NCBI GenBank assembly: GCA_029264075.1 | Contig: JARICQ010000109.1 | Span: 1 to 6,256, forward strand | DNA length: 6,256 nucleotides | DNA from: Tissierellaceae bacterium | GTDB taxonomy: Bacteria; Bacillota; Clostridia; Tissierellales; Tissierellaceae | Direction: 5' to 3' | Position numbers and translations under genes: made by a program | The notes under the pieces: model-generated | Databases searched by the model: none | Seen by the model: the letters and a program-made list of their open reading frames with translations, nothing else | What the model was told of the DNA's origin: nothing | Shown here: positions 1-4,697 of the stretch, in pieces | Layout of the letters: the number at the start of each line of letters is the position of its first letter | Numbering within the stretch: position 1 is the first letter of the stretch

Positions 1-47
1 TTGAATATTGTATCTATTATTTGTTGTAAATCTAAATAATAAAACAT
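1..47 (-). CDS. Start of an unidentified small phage gene, cut by the window edge
   Basis: An open frame starts at an ATG (47-45) and runs off the left edge, giving 15 codons that begin MFYYLDLQQIIDTIF. An AGGAG sequence at 63-59 lies 11 bases upstream, a slightly long but workable spacing, and it overlaps the stop codon of the preceding 78-residue gene, which suggests translational coupling. Another ATG at 55-53 closes after only seven codons and is less likely. Too little protein is visible to name a family. The call rests on ribosome-binding context and operon packing. Confidence 0.5.
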   Translation of the reverse strand, partial: MFYYLDLQQIIDTIF

Positions 48-61
48 AATGTCATCAACTC

Positions 62-298
62 CTAGAATAAACTTAATTGATTACCTAGTATTTCAAAAAA
101 CTCAACATTTTTTCCATTTTTTATCAATGGCATAAATACAATTCCTGGCTTATCAAGTAATTCATATTGGCCTACTGCTCCTGTTTCTGTAGTTGTCAAT
201 ACTCTTACTAATTCTTTCTTTTTACCCATATGTGCTATCAGGTTTTTATCTGTATGAAGATAAACTATTTTATTATCCCATCCTCTTATTGTCTTCAT
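62..298 (-). CDS. Small unknown phage protein (78 aa) ending in a beta-clamp-binding motif
   Basis: I do not recognise a family. The protein begins MKTIRGWDNKIVY and looks beta-rich, with no membrane segment, signal peptide or cysteine motif. Its last five residues are QLSLF, an exact match to the QL(S/D)LF consensus by which polymerases, MutS and other partners bind the bacterial sliding clamp DnaN. It sits at the extreme C-terminus, as in several known clamp partners. The ATG start has AAGGAGG at 316-310, 11 bases upstream, which covers the end of the DUF1064 gene, so the two are probably coupled. Being at the end of a replication module, a role in recruiting or hijacking the host clamp is plausible but is inference. 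The open reading frame is very likely real; the function is unproven. Confidence 0.8.
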   Translation of the reverse strand: MKTIRGWDNKIVYLHTDKNLIAHMGKKKELVRVLTTTETGAVGQYELLDKPGIVFMPLIKNGKNVEFFEILGNQLSLF

Positions 299-304
299 AT
301 ACCT

Positions 305-709
305 TTAAACCTCCTTGACTATTTCAAGATCTAAGCCAGGGTACTTTAATCTAAATTGTTTAAAAGTTCTTTTCCATTGCTGGCTTTCAAATCCTTTCAC
401 ATCTACAATTTCATAGCTGCCATCATTGTTAAATACAATAAAATCTGCTTTGTAAGTTATTGCTCTTTCTTCTGGGTTTCCTTCAACTAAGATAAATTCT
501 GGTTGAAGGCAAAAACCTTTTATTTCTCCTGCTTCTTGTAACAATTTTAACTGGTTATAATATTTTCCTTCTTTTCTACTATGAAAACATATTCCATCTA
601 TCCAGGTTCTTTTATTGCCATACTTAGATCTCTTCTTTAGCTTTTTTCTTGCTGTAAGCTTACCCTTACTTTCTAAGTGGTCCATATATTCTTCTTCAGT
701 CCAATTCAT
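305..709 (-). CDS. DUF1064 family protein, PD-(D/E)XK nuclease-like, possible Holliday junction resolvase
   Basis: This 134-residue protein has the conserved pattern of DUF1064 phage proteins. A basic N-terminus (residues about 21-34) leads to SKYGNKRTWIDGICFHSRKE, followed by the LQPEF segment near residue 70 and the core of a PD-(D/E)XK nuclease fold. Candidate metal-binding or catalytic residues are Glu47 (in RKEGKYY), Asp89 (in YKADF) and Asp103/Lys105 (in the DVKG motif). Phage genes of this family commonly lie in replication modules and are often proposed to resolve branched DNA, functionally replacing RusA or RecU; that activity is inferred here. The ATG start is supported by AAGGAG at 723-718 with an 8-base spacer, and the gene follows the helicase loader by about 20 bases. 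Length is normal and no catalytic residue appears lost. Confidence 0.85.
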   Translation of the reverse strand: MNWTEEEYMDHLESKGKLTARKKLKKRSKYGNKRTWIDGICFHSRKEGKYYNQLKLLQEAGEIKGFCLQPEFILVEGNPEERAITYKADFIVFNNDGSYEIVDVKGFESQQWKRTFKQFRLKYPGLDLEIVKEV

Positions 710-730
710 ACAATCAACTCCTTACGACTC

Positions 731-1519
731 CTATAAAGTTTTTCTATTTAGCCTATAGTTACTCTCAATACCTCTTATCTCTAAAATATGACCTTTACAC
801 ATTTCAATGATCCTGCTGCCTATTCCCTCATCAAATTCTAAGATATCCTTCATAAAATATTCACTGGATACTATAATTGGAGCATTATTGATATACCTAT
901 AGTTTATTATTTCAAAAATAGCTCTAGCATCTGCATCATTCAATATTTCTTTACCTAGCCTATTTCTAAAAGTAGCTTTTTTAAACAAATCATCTATTAG
1001 CAACACTTTGGCTCTTTTATATTTATTCATTTCTTTAGCATAGCTTATTTCATCATTTGCAACCTGTTTAACTTTCGGCATATCTTCTCTATATTGCATA
1101 TACCAAACACCTATGTTTTTTTTCATAAGTTCATTAGCTATAGCTATGCTTAAATGAGTTTTTCCTGAACCTACTTGACCCAATAGTGCTATAGAGTGTG
1201 CATCTGTTTTTCTTATTTGATTAAACCTTTTTACATAATCTATAGCTGCAGATTTTGCCCTTTCACAGTCTTTACTTTGGAATTCATAGTTATCAAATTT
1301 TCTCTTTAAAAAAGCATCTGTTATTCCTGATGTTTCTAATACTTTTTTATAAGCTTTTACTTGTCTGCAGCTACAAGGCTTAGCACTATTAGTTAAAGAA
1401 TCAAAGGTCCATTCTTCATCTTTACAAATTTCACAATCATAATTAACTTTCTCCTGTCCACAGGAACTCGTCGAGATTGTATTTAAGACTCTTTTTGCTA
1501 TTTGCTCTAGTTGGCTCAC
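731..1519 (-). CDS. DnaC/DnaI-like helicase loader ATPase
   Basis: This 262-residue AAA+ ATPase should load the replicative helicase onto single-stranded DNA at the phage origin. The N-terminal part carries paired cysteines, C29-x2-C32 and C49-x-C51, consistent with a zinc-binding domain as in DnaI-type loaders. Walker A is GQVGSGKT at residues 114-121 and Walker B is VLLIDD at 172-177; an arginine in GIGSRIIEM near residue 235 fits the sensor/arginine region of the DnaC family. The start codon is GTG (1519-1517), chosen because AAGGAGGTT lies 7 bases upstream and no other start follows for over 100 codons. The gene begins inside the DnaD-like gene, overlapping by 77 bases, so translation of the two is probably coupled and their products likely act together. 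Confidence 0.92.
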   Translation of the reverse strand: MSQLEQIAKRVLNTISTSSCGQEKVNYDCEICKDEEWTFDSLTNSAKPCSCRQVKAYKKVLETSGITDAFLKRKFDNYEFQSKDCERAKSAAIDYVKRFNQIRKTDAHSIALLGQVGSGKTHLSIAIANELMKKNIGVWYMQYREDMPKVKQVANDEISYAKEMNKYKRAKVLLIDDLFKKATFRNRLGKEILNDADARAIFEIINYRYINNAPIIVSSEYFMKDILEFDEGIGSRIIEMCKGHILEIRGIESNYRLNRKTL

Positions 1520-2276
1520 CTAATTCAACCTCCTTGTTTTTTTCTTCCCAGCGGTCTTCAAGTATGGGAATAAAATAGCTAAATGAATTGATTTTACACT
1601 TACCATTTCTTTTAATGTTGTCCTTAGTGGCCGATTGAAGCACATCTAAGATGAAATCAACATCTTGATATTTTTTAACTATAGCTACTATATCTATCAT
1701 GTCTTTAGAGCTGCACATAGTTTGCTTTCTAACTTCATGCAGATAGTATTGCTCTATACTTTTAATATGATTTTCTTGTTTAGTAGAGTCGGCATCTACT
1801 TGGGCGACAAGCTCATCATTTTCTAAATTTTGATCCATAGTAGTAGTATCTTTATTATTCTTATTATCTTTATTATCTTTATTGTTTGTGTTTTTTTGAT
1901 GTTCTTTTGATGTTTTTTTGATGTTTTCTTGATGTTCTTTTGATGTTTCTTGAATCTGGTAATCGTTGTAATTTACTATTGTAAGGGCTGTTCTTTTATT
2001 GCTTGATTTCTTTTGGATCATATTGTCTTTCTCTAGCAATCCTAAAAAATTTCTAACCTTAGTTCTAGACCATCCCCAACGTTCAGAAAGTTTAACTTCT
2101 GATGTTATAAAAGAACCTCTTTCAACTTCAATTAACTCATTTCCTAATAAGAATTTATTCTCTTTATAGTTTGCTGATAAAATCAAATCTATCCAGGCTG
2201 ACCTTTTGTCAAATGGTTTTTCATCCCATACCCAATGATTTTGTATCTTCCTATGAATGCTTATCCACCCTGCCAA
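1443..2276 (-). CDS. DnaD-like phage replication initiator (replisome organizer)
   Basis: This 277-residue protein has the layout of phage DnaD-like replisome organizers. The N-terminus (MAGWISIHRKIQNHW...) is typical, and residues about 1-110 include a winged-helix region (LSERWGWSRTKVRNFLGLLE) for DNA binding. A low-complexity Asn/Lys/Asp/Thr linker covers residues about 110-165. A helical C-terminal region with a KINSFSYFIPILEDRW segment resembles the DnaD/DnaB_2 C-terminal domain. It would bind the origin, remodel DNA and bring in the helicase loader encoded just downstream. The start is TTG (2276-2274), supported by AGAAGGTGA at 2291-2283 with a 6-base spacer. The linker-coding DNA contains phased repeats that may be the origin itself (1848-1950). 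The last 25 residues lie in the region shared with the loader gene. Confidence 0.88.
   Translation of the reverse strand: MAGWISIHRKIQNHWVWDEKPFDKRSAWIDLILSANYKENKFLLGNELIEVERGSFITSEVKLSERWGWSRTKVRNFLGLLEKDNMIQKKSSNKRTALTIVNYNDYQIQETSKEHQENIKKTSKEHQKNTNNKDNKDNKNNKDTTTMDQNLENDELVAQVDADSTKQENHIKSIEQYYLHEVRKQTMCSSKDMIDIVAIVKKYQDVDFILDVLQSATKDNIKRNGKCKINSFSYFIPILEDRWEEKNKEVELGEPTRANSKKSLKYNLDEFLWTGES
1527..1535 (-). promoter_or_regulatory. Ribosome binding site fixing the GTG start of the helicase loader
   Basis: AAGGAGGTT reads on the minus strand from 1535 to 1527, 7 bases before GTG at 1519. It lies inside the coding sequence of the DnaD-like gene and is the main reason for accepting a start that makes a 77-base gene overlap. 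Confidence 0.85.
1848..1883. repeat. Four tandem 9-bp AT-rich repeats
   Basis: Four adjoining 9-bp units on the plus strand, at 1848, 1857, 1866 and 1875, read ATCTTTATT, ATTCTTATT, ATCTTTATT and ATCTTTATT. They encode the Asn-Lys-Asp repeats of the initiator linker on the other strand. As the period is a multiple of three, protein-level expansion could explain them. Their position next to the 11-bp iterons also fits an easily melted DNA unwinding element. Confidence 0.8.
1896..1950. repeat. Five 11-bp iterons, consensus TTGATGTTYTT
   Basis: Five contiguous 11-bp units begin at 1896, 1907, 1918, 1929 and 1940. Each starts with TTGATGTT and ends with a three-base variable part (CTT, TTT, TTC, CTT, TCT). 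The period is exact. In the minus-strand gene the shared core ACATCAA falls in three different reading frames in successive units (as Thr-Ser, His-Gln and Asn-Ile), so the protein cannot be the reason for the repeat. The spacing is close to one helical turn, so bound proteins would sit on the same DNA face and the T-runs are also in phase. Confidence 0.9.
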
Positions 2277-2303
2277 TTTTAATCACCTTCTTTTGCTTTT
2301 GTT

Positions 2304-2327
2304 GACTAGAGGAGTTTCCCTCTAGTC
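2304..2327. other. Perfect 9-bp hairpin between recT and the initiator gene
   Basis: GACTAGAGG (2304-2312) pairs perfectly with CCTCTAGTC (2319-2327) around a six-base loop. In the minus-strand mRNA it starts 5 bases after the recT stop and ends about 12 bases before the initiator ribosome binding site. Neither strand has a T-run after the stem, so it is not a standard intrinsic terminator. It may protect or process the 3' end of the recT message, slow polymerase, or be a protein-binding palindrome. Confidence 0.7.
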
Positions 2328-2332
2328 TGAAA

Positions 2333-3214
2333 TTAATGTGGTAAATCTTCATCATCATCAAGCTCAAATGGTGTTCCTGAATAATCTATGTCATCTTCAC
2401 TGTCATCTTCATCTACTATTTCCCCTGTACCTTCATCTATGCTTTCATCATGCTCTTTAATTACTTCTTTTTTTTCTAATTTTTTTTCTTCTACTAATTC
2501 TACTACTCTATTACAAATATCTTCATAAACGAATTTTGTAATATCTAAGCTGCCCTCAAATCCATATTCATCTAAAGCCTGCCTTACAATCAATTGATCT
2601 CTTTCAGCTAATGCAAATAATCCTCTTGCCTGATCTTCTGTTATATTTATTGAATCTGCTACTTCTTCACTGCCCATTTCTTCCTTAGTTACAAGTCCAT
2701 TTATACCAAATGCTCTTTTAAGAACAAATACTTCTGCTACCTTCTGGATCATTGCACTTGGATATGAATTCCATACATTCTGTTTTTTGTTGTATTCATC
2801 AAAATCTACATAAGCTATAAATGGTTTTTTACCTTTTCTATCACATTTGGCCCAAGCTCCTAATATTTTTCCTCTTTTTGTTCCAAACTTATGAGTTATT
2901 TTGTATTCTGATGCATCTATTTCGAATATGTCGCCTTCTTTTACCACAAAGGATATAAGACCTTCAAACTCTGGATTTAATTGAGCATACTTTAAATAAC
3001 CGTCTCTAGATGTCATTATGTTAGTTTTACCACCGTACTTCATGAACCATATTTCATTTCTAAAAGGATCTAAATTGTATTGAGTAGCTAAATACATAAA
3101 CATTTGTAATTCATCATCAGTTGCTCCCTTAGCTACTGTGTTTTTTATAAGTTCTACTTGTGAGCTATCAAAATTAATACTCACATTATTTTTCATTTCA
3201 GTTATATTAGACAT
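2333..3214 (-). CDS. recT: RecT family single-strand annealing recombinase
   Basis: This 293-residue protein belongs to the RecT/Bet annealing family. Conserved features in order are YNLDPFRNEIWF (residues 46-57), TSRDGYLKYAQ (68-78), a central GAWAKCDRKGKKPF region, WNSYPSAMIQKVAEVFVLKRAFG near residues 148-171 and GLVTKEEMG after it. It coats single-stranded DNA and anneals complementary strands. From about residue 250 the protein becomes a disordered, strongly acidic tail ending DDDEDLPH, which resembles the tip of SSB. The ATG start has TAAGGAGGAA at 3230-3221 with about 8 bases of spacing, and it directly follows the stop of a 48-residue zinc-ribbon gene (TAAATG junction). No partner 5'-3' exonuclease is encoded in the window. 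Confidence 0.93.
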   Translation of the reverse strand: MSNITEMKNNVSINFDSSQVELIKNTVAKGATDDELQMFMYLATQYNLDPFRNEIWFMKYGGKTNIMTSRDGYLKYAQLNPEFEGLISFVVKEGDIFEIDASEYKITHKFGTKRGKILGAWAKCDRKGKKPFIAYVDFDEYNKKQNVWNSYPSAMIQKVAEVFVLKRAFGINGLVTKEEMGSEEVADSINITEDQARGLFALAERDQLIVRQALDEYGFEGSLDITKFVYEDICNRVVELVEEKKLEKKEVIKEHDESIDEGTGEIVDEDDSEDDIDYSGTPFELDDDEDLPH

Positions 3215-3361
3215 TTACTTTTCCTCCTTATTTTTACTTAAATCTACTAATTGTTTTATCTTATTCATTTCAATTAACATTAATTTAGCTCCACATTTAC
3301 ATTGAACTATTTGGTGTTTCTTAGGGTTTCCTATCTCATTTTGACATTTAAGACACTTCAT
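3215..3361 (-). CDS. 48-residue zinc-ribbon protein coupled to recT
   Basis: A complete short frame fills what would otherwise be a gap upstream of recT. It begins MKCLKCQNEIGNPKKH and has C3-x2-C6 and C21-x-C23 followed by Gly, a compact zinc-ribbon pattern, then a lysine-rich helical tail. The ATG (3361-3359) has only a modest AGGT at 3371-3368, 6 bases upstream, but it overlaps the preceding gene by 14 bases, fitting termination-reinitiation. Its TAA stop is immediately followed by the recT ATG, and the recT ribosome binding site lies within its last codons. The architecture recalls small phage zinc-finger regulators such as Mu Com, but identity with that family is not shown. It may regulate or assist RecT. 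Confidence 0.75.
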   Translation of the reverse strand: MKCLKCQNEIGNPKKHQIVQCKCGAKLMLIEMNKIKQLVDLSKNKEEK

Positions 3362-3611
3362 TTTTATACCTATTTTCTATATGTCTTTTTATGCCTATAG
3401 GAGCATCTTTGAATTTATAAAATTCAACCTTTTTACCTTTTTCTAAGTTTTTATCAAAAGTTTCTTCTGTTATAAAATCTGTTATTATTTCACCATCGCA
3501 CCTGCTTGCATATGATCTACGTTTTATAAAATAATCTACTTTTTCCTTACTAACTTTAAAATATACAGTCTTAACAAGTTTCATAGCACTTTTTATTTTT
3601 CTTTTATACAT
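3348..3611 (-). CDS. Unknown phage protein (87 aa)
   Basis: No family is recognised. The protein begins MYKRKIKSAMKLVKTVYFKV, is lysine- and arginine-rich at the N-terminus, and looks like a mixed alpha/beta soluble protein without membrane segments or cysteine motifs. The start is the ATG at 3611-3609. A TTG 15 bases upstream (3626) is in frame but is part of the GGAG ribosome binding site (3624-3621), which is correctly spaced (9 bases) only for the ATG. The 3' end overlaps the 48-residue zinc-ribbon gene by 14 bases. Its start codon and leader coincide with a plus-strand promoter for a predicted antisense RNA, so its expression could be affected by that transcript. Confidence 0.75.
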   Translation of the reverse strand: MYKRKIKSAMKLVKTVYFKVSKEKVDYFIKRRSYASRCDGEIITDFITEETFDKNLEKGKKVEFYKFKDAPIGIKRHIENRYKNEVS

Positions 3612-3640
3612 TGCTATCAACTCCAAATTTATGATATAAT
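3611..3640 (+). promoter_or_regulatory. Plus-strand extended -10 promoter, opposite to the operon
   Basis: On the plus strand, TTGCTA (3611-3616) is followed by an 18-base spacer and TATAAT (3635-3640), with TG one base before the hexamer (TGATATAAT), the extended -10 form. The predicted start of transcription is near 3647. No plus-strand gene follows; a terminator lies about 30 bases downstream. AT-rich DNA gives such matches by chance, but the exact extended -10 and the terminator together make it credible. Confidence 0.55.
3621..3624 (-). promoter_or_regulatory. Ribosome binding site deciding the start of the 87-residue gene
   Basis: GGAG on the minus strand (3624-3621) lies 9 bases before ATG at 3611. 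The longer frame starting at TTG 3626 would place the start codon on this site and would have no clear ribosome binding site of its own. Confidence 0.65.
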
Positions 3641-3646
3641 GAACTT

Positions 3647-3705
3647 ATAAATATTTTCTTAGTACTTTGAGTCTTTTTAGTTGCTGCTAAAAAGGCTCTT
3701 TTTTT
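3647..3705 (+). ncRNA. Predicted ~60-nt antisense small RNA
   Basis: The interval between the extended -10 promoter and the end of an intrinsic terminator predicts an RNA of about 60 nt: roughly 20 unpaired A/U-rich bases, then a 12-bp terminator hairpin and U-tail. It contains no coding frame worth noting. It is complementary to the operon mRNA between the stop of the zinc-ribbon gene and the leader of the 87-residue gene. Small antisense RNAs of this size and placement are known in phages, for example lambda OOP. The exact ends are estimates. Confidence 0.4.
3669..3705 (+). terminator. Intrinsic terminator reading on the plus strand
   Basis: GAGTCTTTTTAG (3669-3680) pairs with CTAAAAAGGCTC (3687-3698) over 12 bp with one G-U pair and a six-base loop, followed by seven T (3699-3705). 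In the minus-strand RNA the G-U pair becomes an A-C mismatch and no U-run follows, so it should act only on plus-strand transcripts. Its T-run overlaps the stop codon of the convergent zinc-ribbon gene. Confidence 0.8.
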
Positions 3706-3910
3706 ATACAAATAATGGTTCTTGAATAGCACCATCATCCCTCCATTCTAAAAGGCATTTACTACAGTAATAAGCTTGACATGGAATAAGTCCTATACTT
3801 GTCTTATATCTTTTCTCCATTACACTTCTAACTCTTCCTACTGTGTTTTTATTTCTACAATATGGACATCTAGGCATATCTTCTATCTTAATAAAACTTA
3901 TTTCTCTCAC
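3704..3910 (-). CDS. Small zinc-ribbon protein (68-70 aa), function unknown
   Basis: The protein has two CxxC knuckles, CPYC and CSKC, 30 residues apart (17-20 and 51-54 counting from the upstream ATG), with the second followed by a hydrophobic LLEW segment. This is a zinc-ribbon layout seen in many small phage and regulatory proteins; I cannot assign a family. Two starts compete: ATG at 3916 lies only 3 bases after the GAGG of AGAGGTGA (3924-3917), whereas GTG at 3910 lies 9 bases after it, so GTG is preferred here and the ATG version adds two residues. The start lies within the last codons of the upstream 62-residue gene. The stop codon overlaps the plus-strand terminator T-run. Confidence 0.75.
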   Translation of the reverse strand: MREISFIKIEDMPRCPYCRNKNTVGRVRSVMEKRYKTSIGLIPCQAYYCSKCLLEWRDDGAIQEPLFV

Positions 3911-4076
3911 AAACATTCACCTCTTTTTCTATAATAAGTGTAATATCTTTACCGTCATTTACTGCTGTGGCTATTTTGTTTTTATAAGCTTCTGAAGCTT
4001 CTTGTAAAGTCAATGTTGAAGCAGCATTTTTAAAAACTTTTTTTGATAATTCTTTTACTTTTATTCCTTTATTCAT
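3888..4076 (-). CDS. Unknown small phage protein (62 aa)
   Basis: No family is recognised. The protein begins MNKGIKVKELSKKVFKN and is predicted mostly helical in its first 40 residues, with alternating charged and hydrophobic residues and no membrane segment. The ATG at 4076-4074 has a full AGGAGG at 4090-4085 with an 8-base spacer, and that site overlaps the stop of the XRE regulator gene, so the two are coupled. The 3' end overlaps the zinc-ribbon gene by 23-29 bases depending on its start. Ribosome binding site and packing support a real gene; role is unknown. Confidence 0.75.
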   Translation of the reverse strand: MNKGIKVKELSKKVFKNAASTLTLQEASEAYKNKIATAVNDGKDITLIIEKEVNVCERNKFY

Positions 4077-4089
4077 TTTGATTACCTCC

Positions 4090-4524
4090 TTATTCTGAAT
4101 ACACTACTGATAAAGCTGCACCTACCATTTCATATATTTCCTTTGTAACTTCTTGCCACCTTTCTTTTTGATGATCATCCACCTTACTATTAGATGCTAT
4201 TTCAATCATGCAAGGTTTATATTTCTTTACATCAATGCTTTCTTTTTGTAGTGATAAAACTGATTGTGCTAAATCATTTATATTTATTACTGGTAATACC
4301 TGCCTTCCTAATTGACTTGATTGTCTTAAGTGTTCATATCCAAGCCAACTAGTCTTATATATTTTAATCATGCTAGCAACTATATCTCCATGTGGTATTG
4401 TATTTCCTGATTCATAATCTGATAAAGATCTTGTACTTACTGCAAGCAATTCTGCTGCTATTTCTTGAGTTAATCCAGAACTATTTCGTGCTATTTGATA
4501 TATGTTTTTGCAGCTTTTCTTCAT
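4090..4524 (-). CDS. XRE-family helix-turn-helix transcriptional regulator
   Basis: This 144-residue protein has an N-terminal Cro/CI-type helix-turn-helix at about residues 7-55, with the typical GLTQEIAAELLAVSTRSLSDYESGNTIP core split across positions 17-44. The C-terminal part has a helical region (LAQSVLSLQKE near 88-95) and a conserved-looking end with DHQKERWQEVTKEIYEMVGAAL. Proteins of this shape occur in the early operon of Clostridium phages, in the same direction as replication genes, and are distinct from the divergent CI repressor. It probably regulates early or middle phage transcription. ATG start at 4524-4522 has AAGGGG at 4539-4534, 9 bases upstream. A -10-like palindrome lies 27-32 bases upstream of the start. 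Confidence 0.88.
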   Translation of the reverse strand: MKKSCKNIYQIARNSSGLTQEIAAELLAVSTRSLSDYESGNTIPHGDIVASMIKIYKTSWLGYEHLRQSSQLGRQVLPVININDLAQSVLSLQKESIDVKKYKPCMIEIASNSKVDDHQKERWQEVTKEIYEMVGAALSVVYSE

Positions 4525-4552
4525 TCAAATACACCCCTTTCAATGCTATAAT
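4524..4552 (+). promoter_or_regulatory. Possible plus-strand promoter over the XRE gene start, with a two-way -10 palindrome
   Basis: TTCAAA (4524-4529), a 17-base spacer and TGCTATAAT (hexamer 4547-4552) form an extended -10 promoter on the plus strand. The hexamer is half of the palindrome TATAATTATA (4547-4556), so the minus strand also carries TATAAT, but with no good -35. No plus-strand gene or terminator follows clearly. If active, it could make RNA antisense to the upstream 42-residue gene. It may equally be a chance AT-rich match. Confidence 0.3.
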
Positions 4553-4568
4553 TATATTAATGAAGGAG

Positions 4569-4697
4569 TTAAGCTGACTTATCTTTTTTATATTCCTTCA
4601 TCTTCTCCAACTTTTGCCACTCTTCAGTTATTCTTGTTGTCAAATCCTTCGCTTTACATATGAAACTTATTAATCTAATTTGTTTAATTTGTTTCAT
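4569..4697 (-). CDS. Possible 42-residue basic protein
   Basis: A short frame fills the gap between the 89-residue gene and the XRE regulator. It begins MKQIKQIRLISFICKAK and is lysine-rich, predicted mostly helical, with no recognisable motif. The ATG (4697-4695) is directly preceded by GAGAGGAG, whose spacing (2 bases from GAGG) is too short for efficient initiation; however, it overlaps the end of the upstream gene by 14 bases, so termination-reinitiation could supply ribosomes. An in-frame TGA lies just upstream, so no longer start exists. Its length and fit to the gap support it; weak initiation argues against. Confidence 0.5.
   Translation of the reverse strand: MKQIKQIRLISFICKAKDLTTRITEEWQKLEKMKEYKKDKSA

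Larger units (their letters stand above)
1848..1950. other. Candidate phage replication origin inside the initiator gene
   Basis: An array of short iterons (1896-1950) directly flanks a nearly all-A/T tandem repeat (1848-1883) in the middle of the DnaD-like initiator gene. Lambda O and several Gram-positive phage replisome organizers carry their origin as repeats inside the initiator gene beside an AT-rich stretch, so the arrangement is familiar. Assigning origin function here is inference: no binding data exist, and the repeats could be only a linker-coding slippage product. Confidence 0.55.

Noticed and set aside
1896..1950. The short repeats as a CRISPR array
   Set aside because: The units are 11 bp and contiguous without spacers, and they lie within a coding gene.
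2304..2327. Hairpin as an intrinsic terminator
   Set aside because: There is no T-run following the stem on either strand; the minus-strand RNA continues with an A-rich stretch.
2470..2500. A-rich runs in recT as a programmed frameshift site
   Set aside because: They encode Lys/Glu-rich residues in a disordered tail, and no overlapping frame continues usefully from them.
3612..3626. TTG start adding five residues to the 87-residue protein
   Set aside because: The TTG adjoins and overlaps the GGAG ribosome binding site that is correctly spaced only for the ATG at 3611.
3669..3705. Terminator for the minus-strand operon
   Set aside because: In the minus direction the stem has an A-C mismatch and is followed by AAAGTAC rather than a U-run, so operon transcription should pass through.
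4392..4577. Plus-strand open frame of 61 residues
   Set aside because: It lies antisense to the well-supported XRE regulator, has no ribosome binding site, and its hydrophobic composition is what AT-rich antisense frames give.
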